Below, one piece after another: positions 22,845 through 34,957 of a DNA stretch of 64,000 nucleotides (positions are counted from its first letter, which is position 1; every line of letters starts with the position of its first letter). The stretch is taken from NCBI RefSeq assembly GCF_004193775.1, contig NC_041010.1:41281562-41345561 (forward strand), in the 5' to 3' direction. The notes beneath the pieces were generated by a model that searched no databases, was not told the origin of the DNA, and worked only from the letters and a program-made list of their open reading frames with translations. Origin of the DNA: Glycine soja (Eukaryota > Streptophyta > Magnoliopsida > Fabales > Fabaceae). The position numbers and the translations under genes were made by a program.

Positions 22845-25800
22845 CAATTGATTAACAATTCCACCATCTTTGATGAGAAACATTCGCAACACGGAACCTT
22901 TTGTTTTTCCTAACAAATTTCGTTACTATTGACGGAGAAGAATGTGTTTTTAATATAACTTGTGGATAAACGTCCAGATGTAAAATACTCACCGGGGGAA
23001 TCTCTCTCGGCCACGAACAGAATATATAACAGACATATTTATTTATTAAAAAAAATACAAATAATATTGGGTGAATGGATTAGGCTGCGAAGCAGAATGA
23101 ACATTACCCGTCAATTCCGATGAAAAATTTGGTCCCAGATAACTTGATCAGCAAGCTAGGCAGTTGCCACGTCAACAGAGGATGAAAAACAGAAACTAAG
23201 GAAGAAGGTCAAGAATAGTGTTCCTGCCACCGGGCCTGTCCTCCTTCCTCACATACTCTCTCACTTCTTTCTCCCCATAGTCCTCCCCCTTCATCTTCTG
23301 TGTCTCCAATAGGCCTCCGCTTTTTGTGGGCTTGGGCTACAAAGGATTCTGGCCCATATGTAACTCATTGGGCCTGCAAAGTTAGCATTATCTGCCTTGG
23401 GAGATTAAGGAGTTTTTTTTTTTAATCACAAAATTGTTAGTTTTTATTTTTTTATAATGTGAGAAAAAGGTTCGAATCAAATCCCTATCAACAGAAATAC
23501 TGAAAAAAAATATCTTCAAAGGAATTTATATGTAGCATTTTTTTTTGTTTTCTATGATTTATGCACAAATATTTAGAAATAAGAAATATATTGAAAATAA
23601 GATGATGTTTTTTTTAAACAGAAAATAAAACAAGAAACTATATGAGAAGTAAAACAGATACTAATGTGTTGAAAAGGTTGCATGACATGGCAACCCCACT
23701 GCGATGCCATATTGCCAAAACTAGAATAAAAATCAGTAAAGTGCAACGAACTTAGGTTGATGAAACATTGCATCTTGTGTGGTTGGCACAGCTAAATAGC
23801 CCTGACATAATGGAGAGCGGATAATGAGTTTTCGTGGATCAACTTTCTCTGGCGAAAAATTAATAACAGTAGTATTGTCATCCTAAATTATACAAGTACG
23901 ATTAGTAGCATAATGTTTGGAGAACTATGTGCTGTTCCAAACTTGTGTGTGGTGATTTAGGTAAGCACGCGTACACAAATGTTGTCAGAAAAGGATTGGC
24001 ATGAAGATAACACTTCAACGACGCAAATACGCCCTCCCTGCTTAGTTTCATTGCCTCTTGTCTGATTTGATGGCACAGCAAAGGAATTATTGAGCTGAAC
24101 AGCTTAGATCTGATCTCTGTGATGTTACCGTTAATTGCAGAGAAATTTTTGTGGTTTTCTTAGTACAAAAAAAGTTAAGATCCCGAACTGATTTAAGAAG
24201 GGACCATATCCATTGGAAACTAGCGGCCTTCGAGCACACAACATACCAAATTCAACAATAATGGACCCATGGAAGTACCACAAAAATTATGCTACTAGCT
24301 AAGAAGATTTGTTGATAAAGTTAAGGATTTATTTTCTGTATTATAGTACTTGCTAAGAATATTTGTTGATAAAATTAAGGATTGTTTTGATTTTTAAATA
24401 ATATATACCTTTTAATTAAATATATGTTTCTAATAATTTTATAAATCAATAAATGTATATTGTTTTATTATCTTAAAAAATTAAAATACTCTACATTAAA
24501 ATTATATTGAAAAATGACTTAACAAGATAGAAGTAATGTGTTCAAAACTAAAAGTTGAAGTTTGTTTTAACATACTAGCAAGTAGCATGTGTGTGCCCCT
24601 GCGTTCTGCGGAGTCAAATTATGTATGATTAATTCTTTTAAACGATATATTGAGTTACTTATATAATCAATTCATAAAATTTCTTAATAATACACATGAA
24701 AATAAAAAAGGATGAGCATGAAGAAAATATAATACTTATTAATATCATGGACACTATATAAAATTATATAAAATGTATGTCTAATATTTCAAGTAACAAA
24801 TTAAATGTATAAATGGAATATATTTATTTGCAAATGGTAACTATTTTGACTGTGAATAAGAATCAATTTTATTCATATAATTTAAATATTAATATTTTTT
24901 TATAGAAACATTCCATCCTTATATATCTATTCATTTAATATGATTTAGATATTAATAAGCTTTCACTTAAAGTTTTTATTCATTTTTTTATCAAAAGTTT
25001 TGATTTATTTATTTAAAATGTATAAGATTGATTTGAAAATAAAGGATAAAAGGTGGAAAATAAATGATGAATTTAAATCCCTTCATTAATAAAAAGTGAA
25101 AATGAACATTTATTAATAAAAATAATTAAGAATCAACATACTTGTTACTGGGTATTGTTTATACAATTTTTGAAAAAAATCATCTATACTTTTGAGCTGG
25201 ATGAATGACGCTTCTCGTAAAGGAGATTCACTGTACATCCGTCATATAGCAAAGGATTCCTGTCGTGTCTGACAATTATTTATCTATTTTCCACAAACTT
25301 TTTGGATTTAAAAGAAAAAAGGGACTGTACATTCGTCAATCTGTGTGCGTATGTATGTCTGTCGCATCCGGTGACACGGAATCCTCAGCCCAAAAACACG
25401 TTTAATGAAAAAGTGAAGTCGTATGAAGGAGAGACAACCATGATCCAAGATCCACGCATATTTATCCAGAATCAACTAAATGCCGCCAAAACCCAAGTTT
25501 CATTGCAACTTGAACTACCCCAATCCACCGTGGACACTTTCACATGTAATATGGGTCAGTGAGCACATGAGATGTTCTGCCTCATTGTGGCCCCGAGTCA
25601 CACAATACCCTGCCTTATTCCTTATGGCCTGTACCTATGTCCCTGCATCTACCTTCTCTATTCTATTCTCTAATAAATATTTTTATTTGAATTAGATAAG
25701 ATTATAATAACTAAAATAATTCTTAGTTGATTCTGATTCGGGAGTTTGATTTGATTTAACATCAAGTTAAACGATAGGAGACCTTCAAATGAAAAAATTG

Positions 25801-28800
25801 AACACCCCCTAAGTCTCTTGCATCTTCCCGTTGCCTTTCCTTCACCAGATCCCTAGATCGATAGTTACCATTCACTGGGGACTCGCTGCCACCCTCTGTC
25901 TCCTGCCCCATTGGCCATATCATGATGCTTGTGTTGTGTGTAGTAGTAAAAGTGTTGGATTGTTCAGCGTGAGGAACGAGTCTAGCATTAGATAAAAATG
26001 AATAAGCTCACTAGTGTATATATGACAAAAATCCATACACTTAATATTCTTAAAGAGTTGGATGTAATATGATAGCTCATATGTTTTTTGTCACTTGGCC
26101 TGGTATTAAATATCCCCCCCTTTTCTGTTGTAGACTCTCTTCTTATGTCACCATCCAATAATAATGGTTGAAAGTTATACAACATTTTCCATGTTGTAGT
26201 GTTCCATTCACTTATGCAATTCTTGCTTGATCCGTCTCCCAATCTAATAATTTACTTATGTAGCTTTTGTTTGACCTAATATTATTAAAGATCGATCTCT
26301 CTAATGTTTTAGACTTTTCTCGTCTATATATAAAAAAAGTTTTTACTTTTCCTTTGGGTTTTGGATAATGAATATATGCATAAATATCGGTATGATCAAA
26401 TGTTATAATTGTTGTTAATGATTTTCCTTTGTCCAAGATATTTTATGGTCTTCCTTAAGGGAGAAAAAGAAAGAAACTGCGGTTACGGGTGTTGGGTGAA
26501 GTTAACTTGGACAAGAGTTTCGCTGCCCTAGCTATCCCAAAGAAAAAATAATTGCAAGATGACTTCCTCGGCGATTGATAAATTATAGCACGTACTCTGT
26601 ATTGAAACATGAGTGCTTCGCATTTCAAAAGTATGATCAATCCAATCTGGTCAGTGTAAATGGGATCCACAACTTATCTTACCTTAAAAAGAAAACAAAA
26701 TAATTGCCCCAGAATGAAACGAGGAAGATCTCCTCTTCATTCTTTTACACTAGTGAGAGAGAGAAATTACTGATGAAGTTTTTATAGGTATTGGAGTCAT
26801 TATATATAGTTCTCACTCAACTTGCATAGCTGTATGCATACATTGTATGTCAACGCCCCCCAAAACTACTTTATCTTAAAAATAGGTAAGAGCATAGACA
26901 GAAGAGGTATGTGTATGTGACTCCAATCATCCGTGTCTATTTTTTGTCCCTTTAATTGAAAAAAAAATAGCATATCATAAAAACTAACAGTTATTAATTC
27001 AGAAAGGGACTGTTATCCTCTTTTTAATAATTTCTCGTTTTTCAATTAGAAAAAAAATAAGGAAAATGAGGCACAGGTTTAACGGGAGAAGTGATGATTT
27101 CAATCCATGTGTAAATAATGTCATGAATTTCAGACTTGGACGTTTGAATATCGAAACTGGCCGACAGGAAGACTGATGGTAATTAACTATGAAATAAGAC
27201 AGTTTTCAGCCTTTTCCCTTAAAATGAAAGATAGTAGTAATAGTTTACCATTTCCACGCCATGTTGTGTGTCCTGTTGTATAATTCAGACCAAAACAAAG
27301 AAAAAATTATTCATTATTTGGTTGGTTGGTATTTAATTATAATTAATTTCACACACTTTAATATATGTTTTAATGTATAATTTATAGTTAAGATTGATTT
27401 AAATATGTACATTTAATGTTCTATACTTGAAGGGTATTCGGTTGGCCAACTAGCACCTTTGCTGCGTAAGGATCTTATATTATGGCGATAATTATCACCT
27501 TTAATTAACTAAATAATGAATTCACAGATAACTAATGATCAATAAACTTATTTGTTAGAATAATTATTTTTATTTTTTACTTATTTGTTTAAACAAAGTT
27601 ACTTTTTTAAAAAAAAAAAGTAATTTCTATTTATTTTTTTTACTACTACCAATGTTTTGTTTTTAAACAATAAAATAGTAATTTTTTCGATATTTTAATT
27701 AATTAAATATGCCTAAATGTTTATAGTCTTAAATGCACGATATCTCTTTTATAGTAGGCTATGTAACAGTGTTACATTATACAAATTTATGAAGGGAAAT
27801 TATTAATTTTAATGTTTCAAGTAAGTATTAAAATGCACGTATCTCTTGTCCAATTCTTTTTATCATCAATCTTATGTAATTAGACTCTTCCTAGTATGCT
27901 GGTGGTAGGCCGTTAGAAATAGACAATAAGAGAACTTCTTTTGAGTCATATATAATGTTAATGGAAATCACGAGGCATAGAAATTTTTTAGATTTCAAAA
28001 AATTCTTATGAAAATTTTTAGATATTAAAATCCTTGTATTAACAATAAATGGTTAAGAATACAATAGCAAAAATATTTTTCATTTTCTAATATATCTGTT
28101 GTCTTTCATATTAGTTATATTCTTTCTCATCTACATTTTTATTTATTTTTTCACTGCACAATAAATGTTTAAGAATGTAATAAGAAAAACTATTTAATAC
28201 ATTATTGGTATTGTAAAATGAAAAAAAATCATTTTTATTAAAACGTCAAACAAAATAAGAGGAATAAAATACTACATGGATCTGTAAACAAAAAAGAAAA
28301 AAAAGAATACTACATGTTCTGTTTGTTAATTATTCTCCATGACAAAGAAAAGGGCAGAGAAGAAGGTCAGGACTTGGCATTTTGCCCAATTATTTGTTTG
28401 TTAATGCAGGAAAACATCGCCAGGAATAATTAGGGGAAACTTCTCTGGTTGAACCGAAAACGAATGAAGAATTCAAGATCAGTTTCCTTTTCAGGGAGTT
28501 GCTTTCTTGTCTTTGTTTTCTTGAACATCAGTATCCTCTCATAATCTTAGCAATCGAATGCTGCAGCTTTTAAATAAATATTTTACAATTATTTTTTGTT
28601 TATTTTGTATGAATATTGACATCTTTGGTCGCTCATGTGCTGCGTCGTCTGTTAGTCTGTACTCTATATGTATTACCTCGTCACCAACTTTTTTCTTTTT
28701 CTTTTTTAATTCTTCTTTGCTTTAGTGTGAGATGGATTAAAAATATTATCGTTTCCTAAACCAGTTTAAGTTTGAAAGCATTTGTGAATTAATGTATATA

Positions 28801-31339
28801 AATATTACGTATTTATATACCTCTTTAATTAACAATATCCAACTTATTTTAAATCACTTTATGGTGTCAGAATTCCTCTTACTTCATTAATTAGGCCCTT
28901 AATCCTCGGATGATTATCCTCATGGCTAGCTTTAACCTCTACCATAGAAAACTCTACCTTTTCTTCTAAGTTCTGACAATTCTAATTTTGTTATTAAGTT
29001 AATCCTATCTAGTTAAATAACAAAAGGAGATATAAGATTTGATAAGTCATTGTGGCTGGAAGAGTGTAAGAGACAAGGAAAGAAAAAAAAGAAGAGGTTG
29101 AGAGCTTAAATTCTTTAAAATAATATTTTTTTACAAAATTAATAAACTAACATTGGTTGATAAAAAAAAGAGTTAAATAACAAAAATTATCATGCTTTGT
29201 AATTTTTTTTCTCATAACCTTAAAGGTTGCATACATATCCATTGACACTTCAAGTTTTTCTACCACAGTAGACCAAGGTAATGCTGCACCACCAAACCTT
29301 GTGTTCTCATATTAACTGGGTCCATCATCAAGATTAACTTTTATTGCTATCCAATATGGTGTGATGTTGAAGCATCCATGACGGTCGATGTCTTTTACTG
29401 ATATTTTTGCTCAAATCTAAAACATAAAATCCAACTACGTACATACTTCTAGTCCTTTTATATACCTTTAATTTTTGTTGAAATGGTTTTAAAAAAAAAA
29501 CTGTAAGGGAACAAAAGATCAAGAAATAATCAATACTTTAACAGCTTTTTTGTTTTTAGTATCAACACTCAATAATTTAAGAAGCATTTAATACTACCTT
29601 CCAGTTAGTTGAGATGATTGGATGGATCAACTAATCAGTATTTCCTCCCAAAAACTAAGTAGCAAATTAAGATTCATTGCAGGGTTATATACAAGTATAC
29701 AACATAAATTTTGTTACTAGTAATAGTTTAGAGGATGTGATAACAGAGAATCAATAACACCTTAAATAAAAAAAAAATAGACTATATAACAAAGGCACGA
29801 TGGATTATTTTTTTTGAGAGGAAGGTAGGATTGATTAAGCAGTAAGCTTTCCTCTTTCTAATCCTAATATGCCCAAATGCTACCTAGGAGAAAATACATT
29901 TATAATAGAAACGATCAATTTTACCAAAACAAAATGAAACAATCAAATCAATCAATTAGAAGAAATATCTTCATAAAAACCGTAGAAATGAAACCACGAA
30001 AAAAATATAGTAGAAATATCTTCATAATCCAATTCATGTGCTCACCTTCCAAATTGTTTCATAAAATATTGTCTCAGCCTGTGTTACTCTAAGGCATGGA
30101 ATCCACTTAAAGATTCGCAAGTCTCAACCCGTATTAAAAATATTGCAATCACACGTGATTAAGGTAAAATAATTGACCTAGACATTTATTTATTTCTTAG
30201 TTTTTTTCGTTTAGACTCTAGAGATCAGCACATAAAGCATATCAAATTGCTTGCTTTCCACAAGGAATCTTTATAGAATGTCGTATATTGTCATGTGTGG
30301 ATCTTTCATGTTCTATTCGTACTTTTATGTTACAAAATTTGTATGTAATTGTGAATATATATAAAAATTTATAGTATATATTGCTCGGGAAAATATTGAT
30401 GAGTATCAATTGTAAGCAGTTGAAGGACATTTCATTTGAAATATGTATGTTAGGAATCAACAAATCAATCAATCCTGTATCCAATTACAACCAAAAATGA
30501 AAATGATCTAAAGCTAGTTAAACATTATCTAGCACATTGACAAGCCAACCAAAGCCAAAAGCAGCACCGACACTACAAAATTATAAAGGTTTAAATGTGT
30601 GCTTTTTCCCTCTCCATGTTACAGACATTCTATTTGGTCCCTTGCTTTAAAAAGGTTGTAATAAAATCTTTGTAATTTTTTATTATTTCTCATAGTCTTT
30701 AATAAGTTTATTTTATCCGTGAAGTATCATTTTTTTATTCATTTCCCCTCTTGTAACCAATTTTATTTTTTTTATTCATTGTATCTATCTAAATATTATA
30801 AATTTTAATTTAATTCTTCTAAATATTAAAGATTTTTTATTTAAACTACCAAATGCATAGATTAACTAAACTCAGCAAAAAATATTGGTAGATCAACTGA
30901 TCCACGGTTGCCTTTCCAAAAAAAAAATGGCCCATAATTATTTTAATTCAACTAAAGGTCTCGAGTATTAAATATGTTATTACTTCGAGGAAAAGATACA
31001 TATGATTTATATGATTTATATAAAGAAAAAATATTTTCTCTCACATGTAAGAGATAAATAAAAAATACTGAAAACTAGTAAAGAAACTATGAAAAAAGAG
31101 ACAAATTTATGTGTAGTAAACTAGTACTTTCGATCTAAAACAAATGGCTAAATATAAAAAATATAGATATTTATAGTGATCACATATAAATTGTTTAATA
31201 TTCTTAGTGACACATTCTTTAAGAAGATATAAACTAATTTTGAGAAAAAATTTAAATTTAATAAAATAATAAATGCAATAACATCAAACAAATTTTCTAC
31301 TATGATAATTCCATTTAATATATTATTGGTTTGGTACAA

Positions 31340-31380
<41 letters not shown>

Positions 31381-31998
31381 GACAATTGGTCATGCACTAG
31401 CTTTCCAAAAACTAATAAGATCTGGTTATAGTTTTCATGCTTCATAAAATAAATTAAATGTAACATTCGTGCCAAATTTGCTAAATGTATTTTTTTCTTT
31501 TTTCCCTTTTAAATTCAATGATTCTAGTTAACTTTAGTTATATAACTATTATATCAGATTAAGCATGATATTACTTGAACTCCTTAATGTGAGATATAAG
31601 GTGTGTTGAATTATGAATAGTTAAGAGAGAAAAAAAAAAAGAAAAAATCATTGGTTTGATCTTCTTTATTAATAAAACTAACATTTATTAATAAAAAGAA
31701 ATTCTTAACGTGCCACAATCTTACCCACTAATTTCAGTCTAGAAATTAATGGGATTTGAATTTATAGCCTGTACAAGATTTTAAATTCTAATGTATTACC
31801 GCCATTGTAAGAAGAAGAAAAAAACATAGCACAATTTTAATTTCTTTCTAATTTATTTTGGCATACATACTATAAAATTAATCATTTAACTTTTGTCTTC
31901 CACTCATGTTCCGCAAAATCTTTTAAACAAAGTTATCTCACTTTAATTGATAATGCTGCACAGTGCATGAGAATGTAAAAAAATGTAAATCAAGAATA
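22845..31998. other. Gene-poor AT-rich stretch
   Basis: No gene was recognised. A less AT-rich pocket at 23080-23400 looks promoter-like (gccacgtcaac, several GGGCC motifs), but no coding frame follows it. Pockets at 25300-25650 and 26460-26680 have short open frames without recognisable domains. A segment at 30590-30760 (ggtccctt..., aaaaggt) looks like a dispersed legume repeat. A (GT)n(AT)n microsatellite is at 31341-31380. Confidence 0.35.
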
Positions 31999-32008
31999 AA
32001 ATTATTTT

Positions 32009-33249
32009 GAGTAAAGTATCAAATTAGTCTCTCATTTTTTGAGGCACTGTCAATTTGGTCCCTGAGATTTAAAAAATATCAAAATAATCTTTGACTTTAC
32101 ATTTCGTTTGTCACGTTAGTCTCTGTCATTAGTAGTCTCCTAACGTCGTTAGTAAATGTGTGATGTGACACGTTAAGTGCCACCTAGACGCACACGTGTC
32201 AAACATAATGGGAAATGAGCAATGTCATGTCATAGGGACTAATATGACATAATTTTAAATGTTATATTGGAAAATGAAGAGTCAATTTTTGTATATAGTA
32301 TCAAATTGATCCTTAATAGTTTTTAGTCTAATTGAAAACGTGATGAATTCCAGCTCACCATTTTCTTCCTCCTATGGTTGAAGGATAACGTTCTTGTACT
32401 AGGTCCACGTCGATCATCGCTCTCCCAGTGGTGATGGTTGTCGTTCTTCATCACCCTTCATTGTTTATTGACGCAATCAGTACTTTTGTGTGTTCCATGT
32501 CAATTAGTGCCTTTGCAGAATCTCCAGTCTCAACCTTAGACCAAAGTCTGGTATTGATTCTATTCCACCTATTTTAGTTGCACCAACATCAATGTCTTCA
32601 TCAACTCACAAAAAGAAATTACATCGATCTACATCTTGCTGCACAACACAAAATACTCATGTTCAATCTTGCACAAAAATTAGAATACAAAAAACACCAT
32701 TAGCATTACTTACTTGTGGTAATGGACAAGCATAAAATAGTCTCCCATTATTCCTTGTCGTCTTTGTTGTTCGAATGATAGCTCTTCTACGACAATAACA
32801 AAGACGGTTTGATGTGGCATTCTCCCTTGTGCTTGAATTAGCATACATGGTAGACCACAACATAATAGAAGAAGAACTACAAAGATGGAGAAAGATGAAT
32901 AGGAGAAGAATAAGAATTTGATAAGAATATGAGTAGGAGGAAAAATGGAATGAAAGCGTGAATGTTAAAGTACCCGTTAAGGTTTTAACATTTTGGGAAA
33001 AAAGATGATCACCTAAATTATGTCATTTTAGTCCCTTTAATGTCAATTTAGTCTCTCCTTAAGTGACAAGTAGAAGAAACTGGTGTGAAAGTTTCACGTG
33101 TACATCCAAGTGGTGTTAAGAGACTACTAACAACAGAGATTAATGAGACAAACAGAATGTAAAGTCGATGATCATTTTGACATTTTTAAATCTTAGGAAA
33201 TAAATTGACAGTGACTCCAAAAGTGAAGAACTAATTTAATAATTTAGTC
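32009..33249. mobile_element. Mutator-like element carrying a zf-GRF gene fragment
   Basis: The left end starts gagtaaagtatcaaattag and the reverse complement of the right end starts gactaaattattaaattag. The match runs inward for about 240 bp on each side. A perfect 10 bp direct repeat aaattatttt flanks the element (31999-32008 and 33250-33259). Length is 1241 bp. Long terminal inverted repeats with 9-11 bp duplications define Mutator-like elements. There is no transposase, so it is non-autonomous. The cargo is a broken zf-GRF gene on the minus strand. Confidence 0.88.
32504..32863 (-). pseudogene. Broken zf-GRF zinc-knuckle gene inside the element
   Basis: The first part (32863 to about 32712) reads NRLCYCRRRAIIRTTKTTRN, then NGRLFYACPLPQ. 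This is the first half of a GRF zinc knuckle, with CxC and the GRxFYxC motif. A perfect donor GTAAGT follows PLPQ. Further on, NFFL, an in-frame TGA at 32606-32608, then VDEDIDVGA matches the second half (FFxWVDE). The TGA replaces the expected Trp. No acceptor joins the two halves cleanly in frame. The open frame then runs to a stop at 32504-32506. The gene is therefore probably inactive. Confidence 0.7.
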
Positions 33250-33259
33250 AAATTATTTT

Positions 33260-34249
33260 ATATCAATTTATTGTGATACAGAGTTGTTGATTTTATAATT
33301 GCTGCATAGAACAGTCAACATTGTATTACAAACATCAGAAACAATATTATATGCCAATCCTACTACGGTATCATGGCGTCTAGCTGGTGGGATGGTTGAT
33401 TCAACGATAAAACAAAGAGATTAGCTAAGCAACCTCAAGGAAAAAAAAAGATTAGCTAAATACTTGAAAGTCAAAACTTTTACCATTAGAAGTATGAACC
33501 AAAAGTTTATGAGATGTATGAAATTAAAAGAAAATAAAATGAAAGGAGCAAAGCAAAAACAGCACGGACAGGCCGTACTCCAGCACATTAAGGCTAAACC
33601 TCCCTATAACAGCCCAAAAAGCAAAAAACAAAGTGAAGAGATAGGCTTGAAAAGAAGAAAAAACACAAAACCTAAAACACTGTACGATTGATTAATCAGC
33701 TTCGAACCACATGTTACGTGGGACCAAACATCAAATAACGATCATTTGCATGAAATTGTAAGGCAGTTAACGCTTCACAACCAAATAGTACAATATAGCC
33801 TAATCACGCCCTCTTAAGAGTTGGTGCCATCATATAATACACATATCATTTCATAAATCTTTTCAGACATGTATAATGCACTAACCCAAATAATAATAAA
33901 CACAACAATACAAAAAAGGCAACATTTTCAAAAGAGAAAAAAAAAATAGTTTTCCATAATCTCCGATGAACATTCACTAAAATTCAGAAATCACAAATCG
34001 TATGAGATATACATTACATACTTACATATAGACTAGAAATTAAACAGCAATACACTTTCTGTCATTGTATTTGTATTGCAAATTGCAAATTCAACATTCT
34101 CGGCTGAACTGTAACGCATTAGGATCTCGAAGAACATAATCAAGACCGTACTGAAACAAAAGAAAATTTTAATTTTTTGGTTAATATATATAAACTTATA
34201 TAAAGTATTTGTTGTTATTATTATTATAATTTTTTTAATCTACAAAATT
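33260..34249. other. Intergenic and 3' region of the next gene
   Basis: AT-rich with no independent gene. On the minus strand a strong acceptor (ctttTGTTTCAG) ends at 34151. It is followed by two possible reading frames that may form a second exon of the gene at 34250-34957 (see findings). Confidence 0.4.
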
Positions 34250-34957
34250 TCAACCTCTATACAAAGGAGACCCTTCCTGAATCACTTTAGAGACCTTGGA
34301 TTGCCGGAAAGCCTTCATCGGACTTGGGAAGAACCACCCTCTCCCTTTCGTCCGCGGTCTCAATTCTCCGTCGCCGGAAACCACCGTTACCGCCGTCACT
34401 GCCACCGACCTTGACCGCACCATCATCGGATTTATGCCACCATCGCCGTCTCGTTCCTCCGCCAATATCTTTTTCGCCTCCCACTCTTGCTCCGGCGCGC
34501 CGCCTCCTCCGCCGCCGTGTCTACTGCTCTTCTGCGACTTGAACATTGACCAGAACGACCTCGCCGACCGGCTTCCGTTCATTGCCGGCGAGTCCCTCGT
34601 GCTGTCGAGATCCGAAACCCTATCTCCGCCGCCAGAGAACCGCGACCGTGACCTGAGAAACGGAATCGCCATGGAGCGCGAGCGGCGGAGCCCAGGCTCT
34701 TGCTCGATGAGGTTGTGGACGCGGCCGACGGAACCGACGCCATCGCCGGCGCCAGAAAAACGCGATAAGGAGGAGGAAGACGAGGAAGAGGAGGAGGAGC
34801 TGGTTGCGTAGCAGGAACAGGGGCGCACGTTAGCACAGTCAGGGCAAAGAGTTACGAGACGGTCTCGAAGGCAAGTAGGGCAAATTCCACTTCTTCTTCT
34901 CTTTGATGGATGCTTCGGACACTTCCAAATCTCTTCTTCGTCCATGTACAACGCCAT
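34250..34957 (-). CDS. Protein with OCTOPUS-like Cys-rich N-terminus, function unknown
   Basis: A single open frame of 235 residues, markedly more GC-rich than its surroundings. The N-terminus has WKCPKHPSKRRRSGICPTCL, then RDRLVTLCPDCANVRPCSC, that is Cys13, His16, Cys26/29, Cys38/41 and Cys47/49. The CxxHPx(5-6)GxCxxCLx(2)RL core is shared with the N-terminus of OCTOPUS-type (DUF740) plant proteins. The OCTOPUS role in phloem polarity should not be assumed here. A poly-Ser run (about 53-63) and Arg/Ser-rich blocks follow. The C-terminus (MKAFRQSKVSKVIQEGSPLYRG) is probably conserved in homologues. There is no signal peptide or membrane segment. A TTTAAA box near 35065-35070 could serve as its TATA element, about 110 bp upstream. 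A second 3' exon is possible. Confidence 0.8.
   Translation of the reverse strand: MALYMDEEEIWKCPKHPSKRRRSGICPTCLRDRLVTLCPDCANVRPCSCYATSSSSSSSSSSSLSRFSGAGDGVGSVGRVHNLIEQEPGLRRSRSMAIPFLRSRSRFSGGGDRVSDLDSTRDSPAMNGSRSARSFWSMFKSQKSSRHGGGGGGAPEQEWEAKKILAEERDGDGGINPMMVRSRSVAVTAVTVVSGDGELRPRTKGRGWFFPSPMKAFRQSKVSKVIQEGSPLYRG

Noticed and set aside
23471..23490. ggttcgaatcaaatccc, resembling a tRNA T arm
   Set aside because: No D arm or anticodon stem at the right distance on either strand.
34296..34811. 171-codon + strand ORF
   Set aside because: Antisense shadow of the GC-rich OCTOPUS-like gene.
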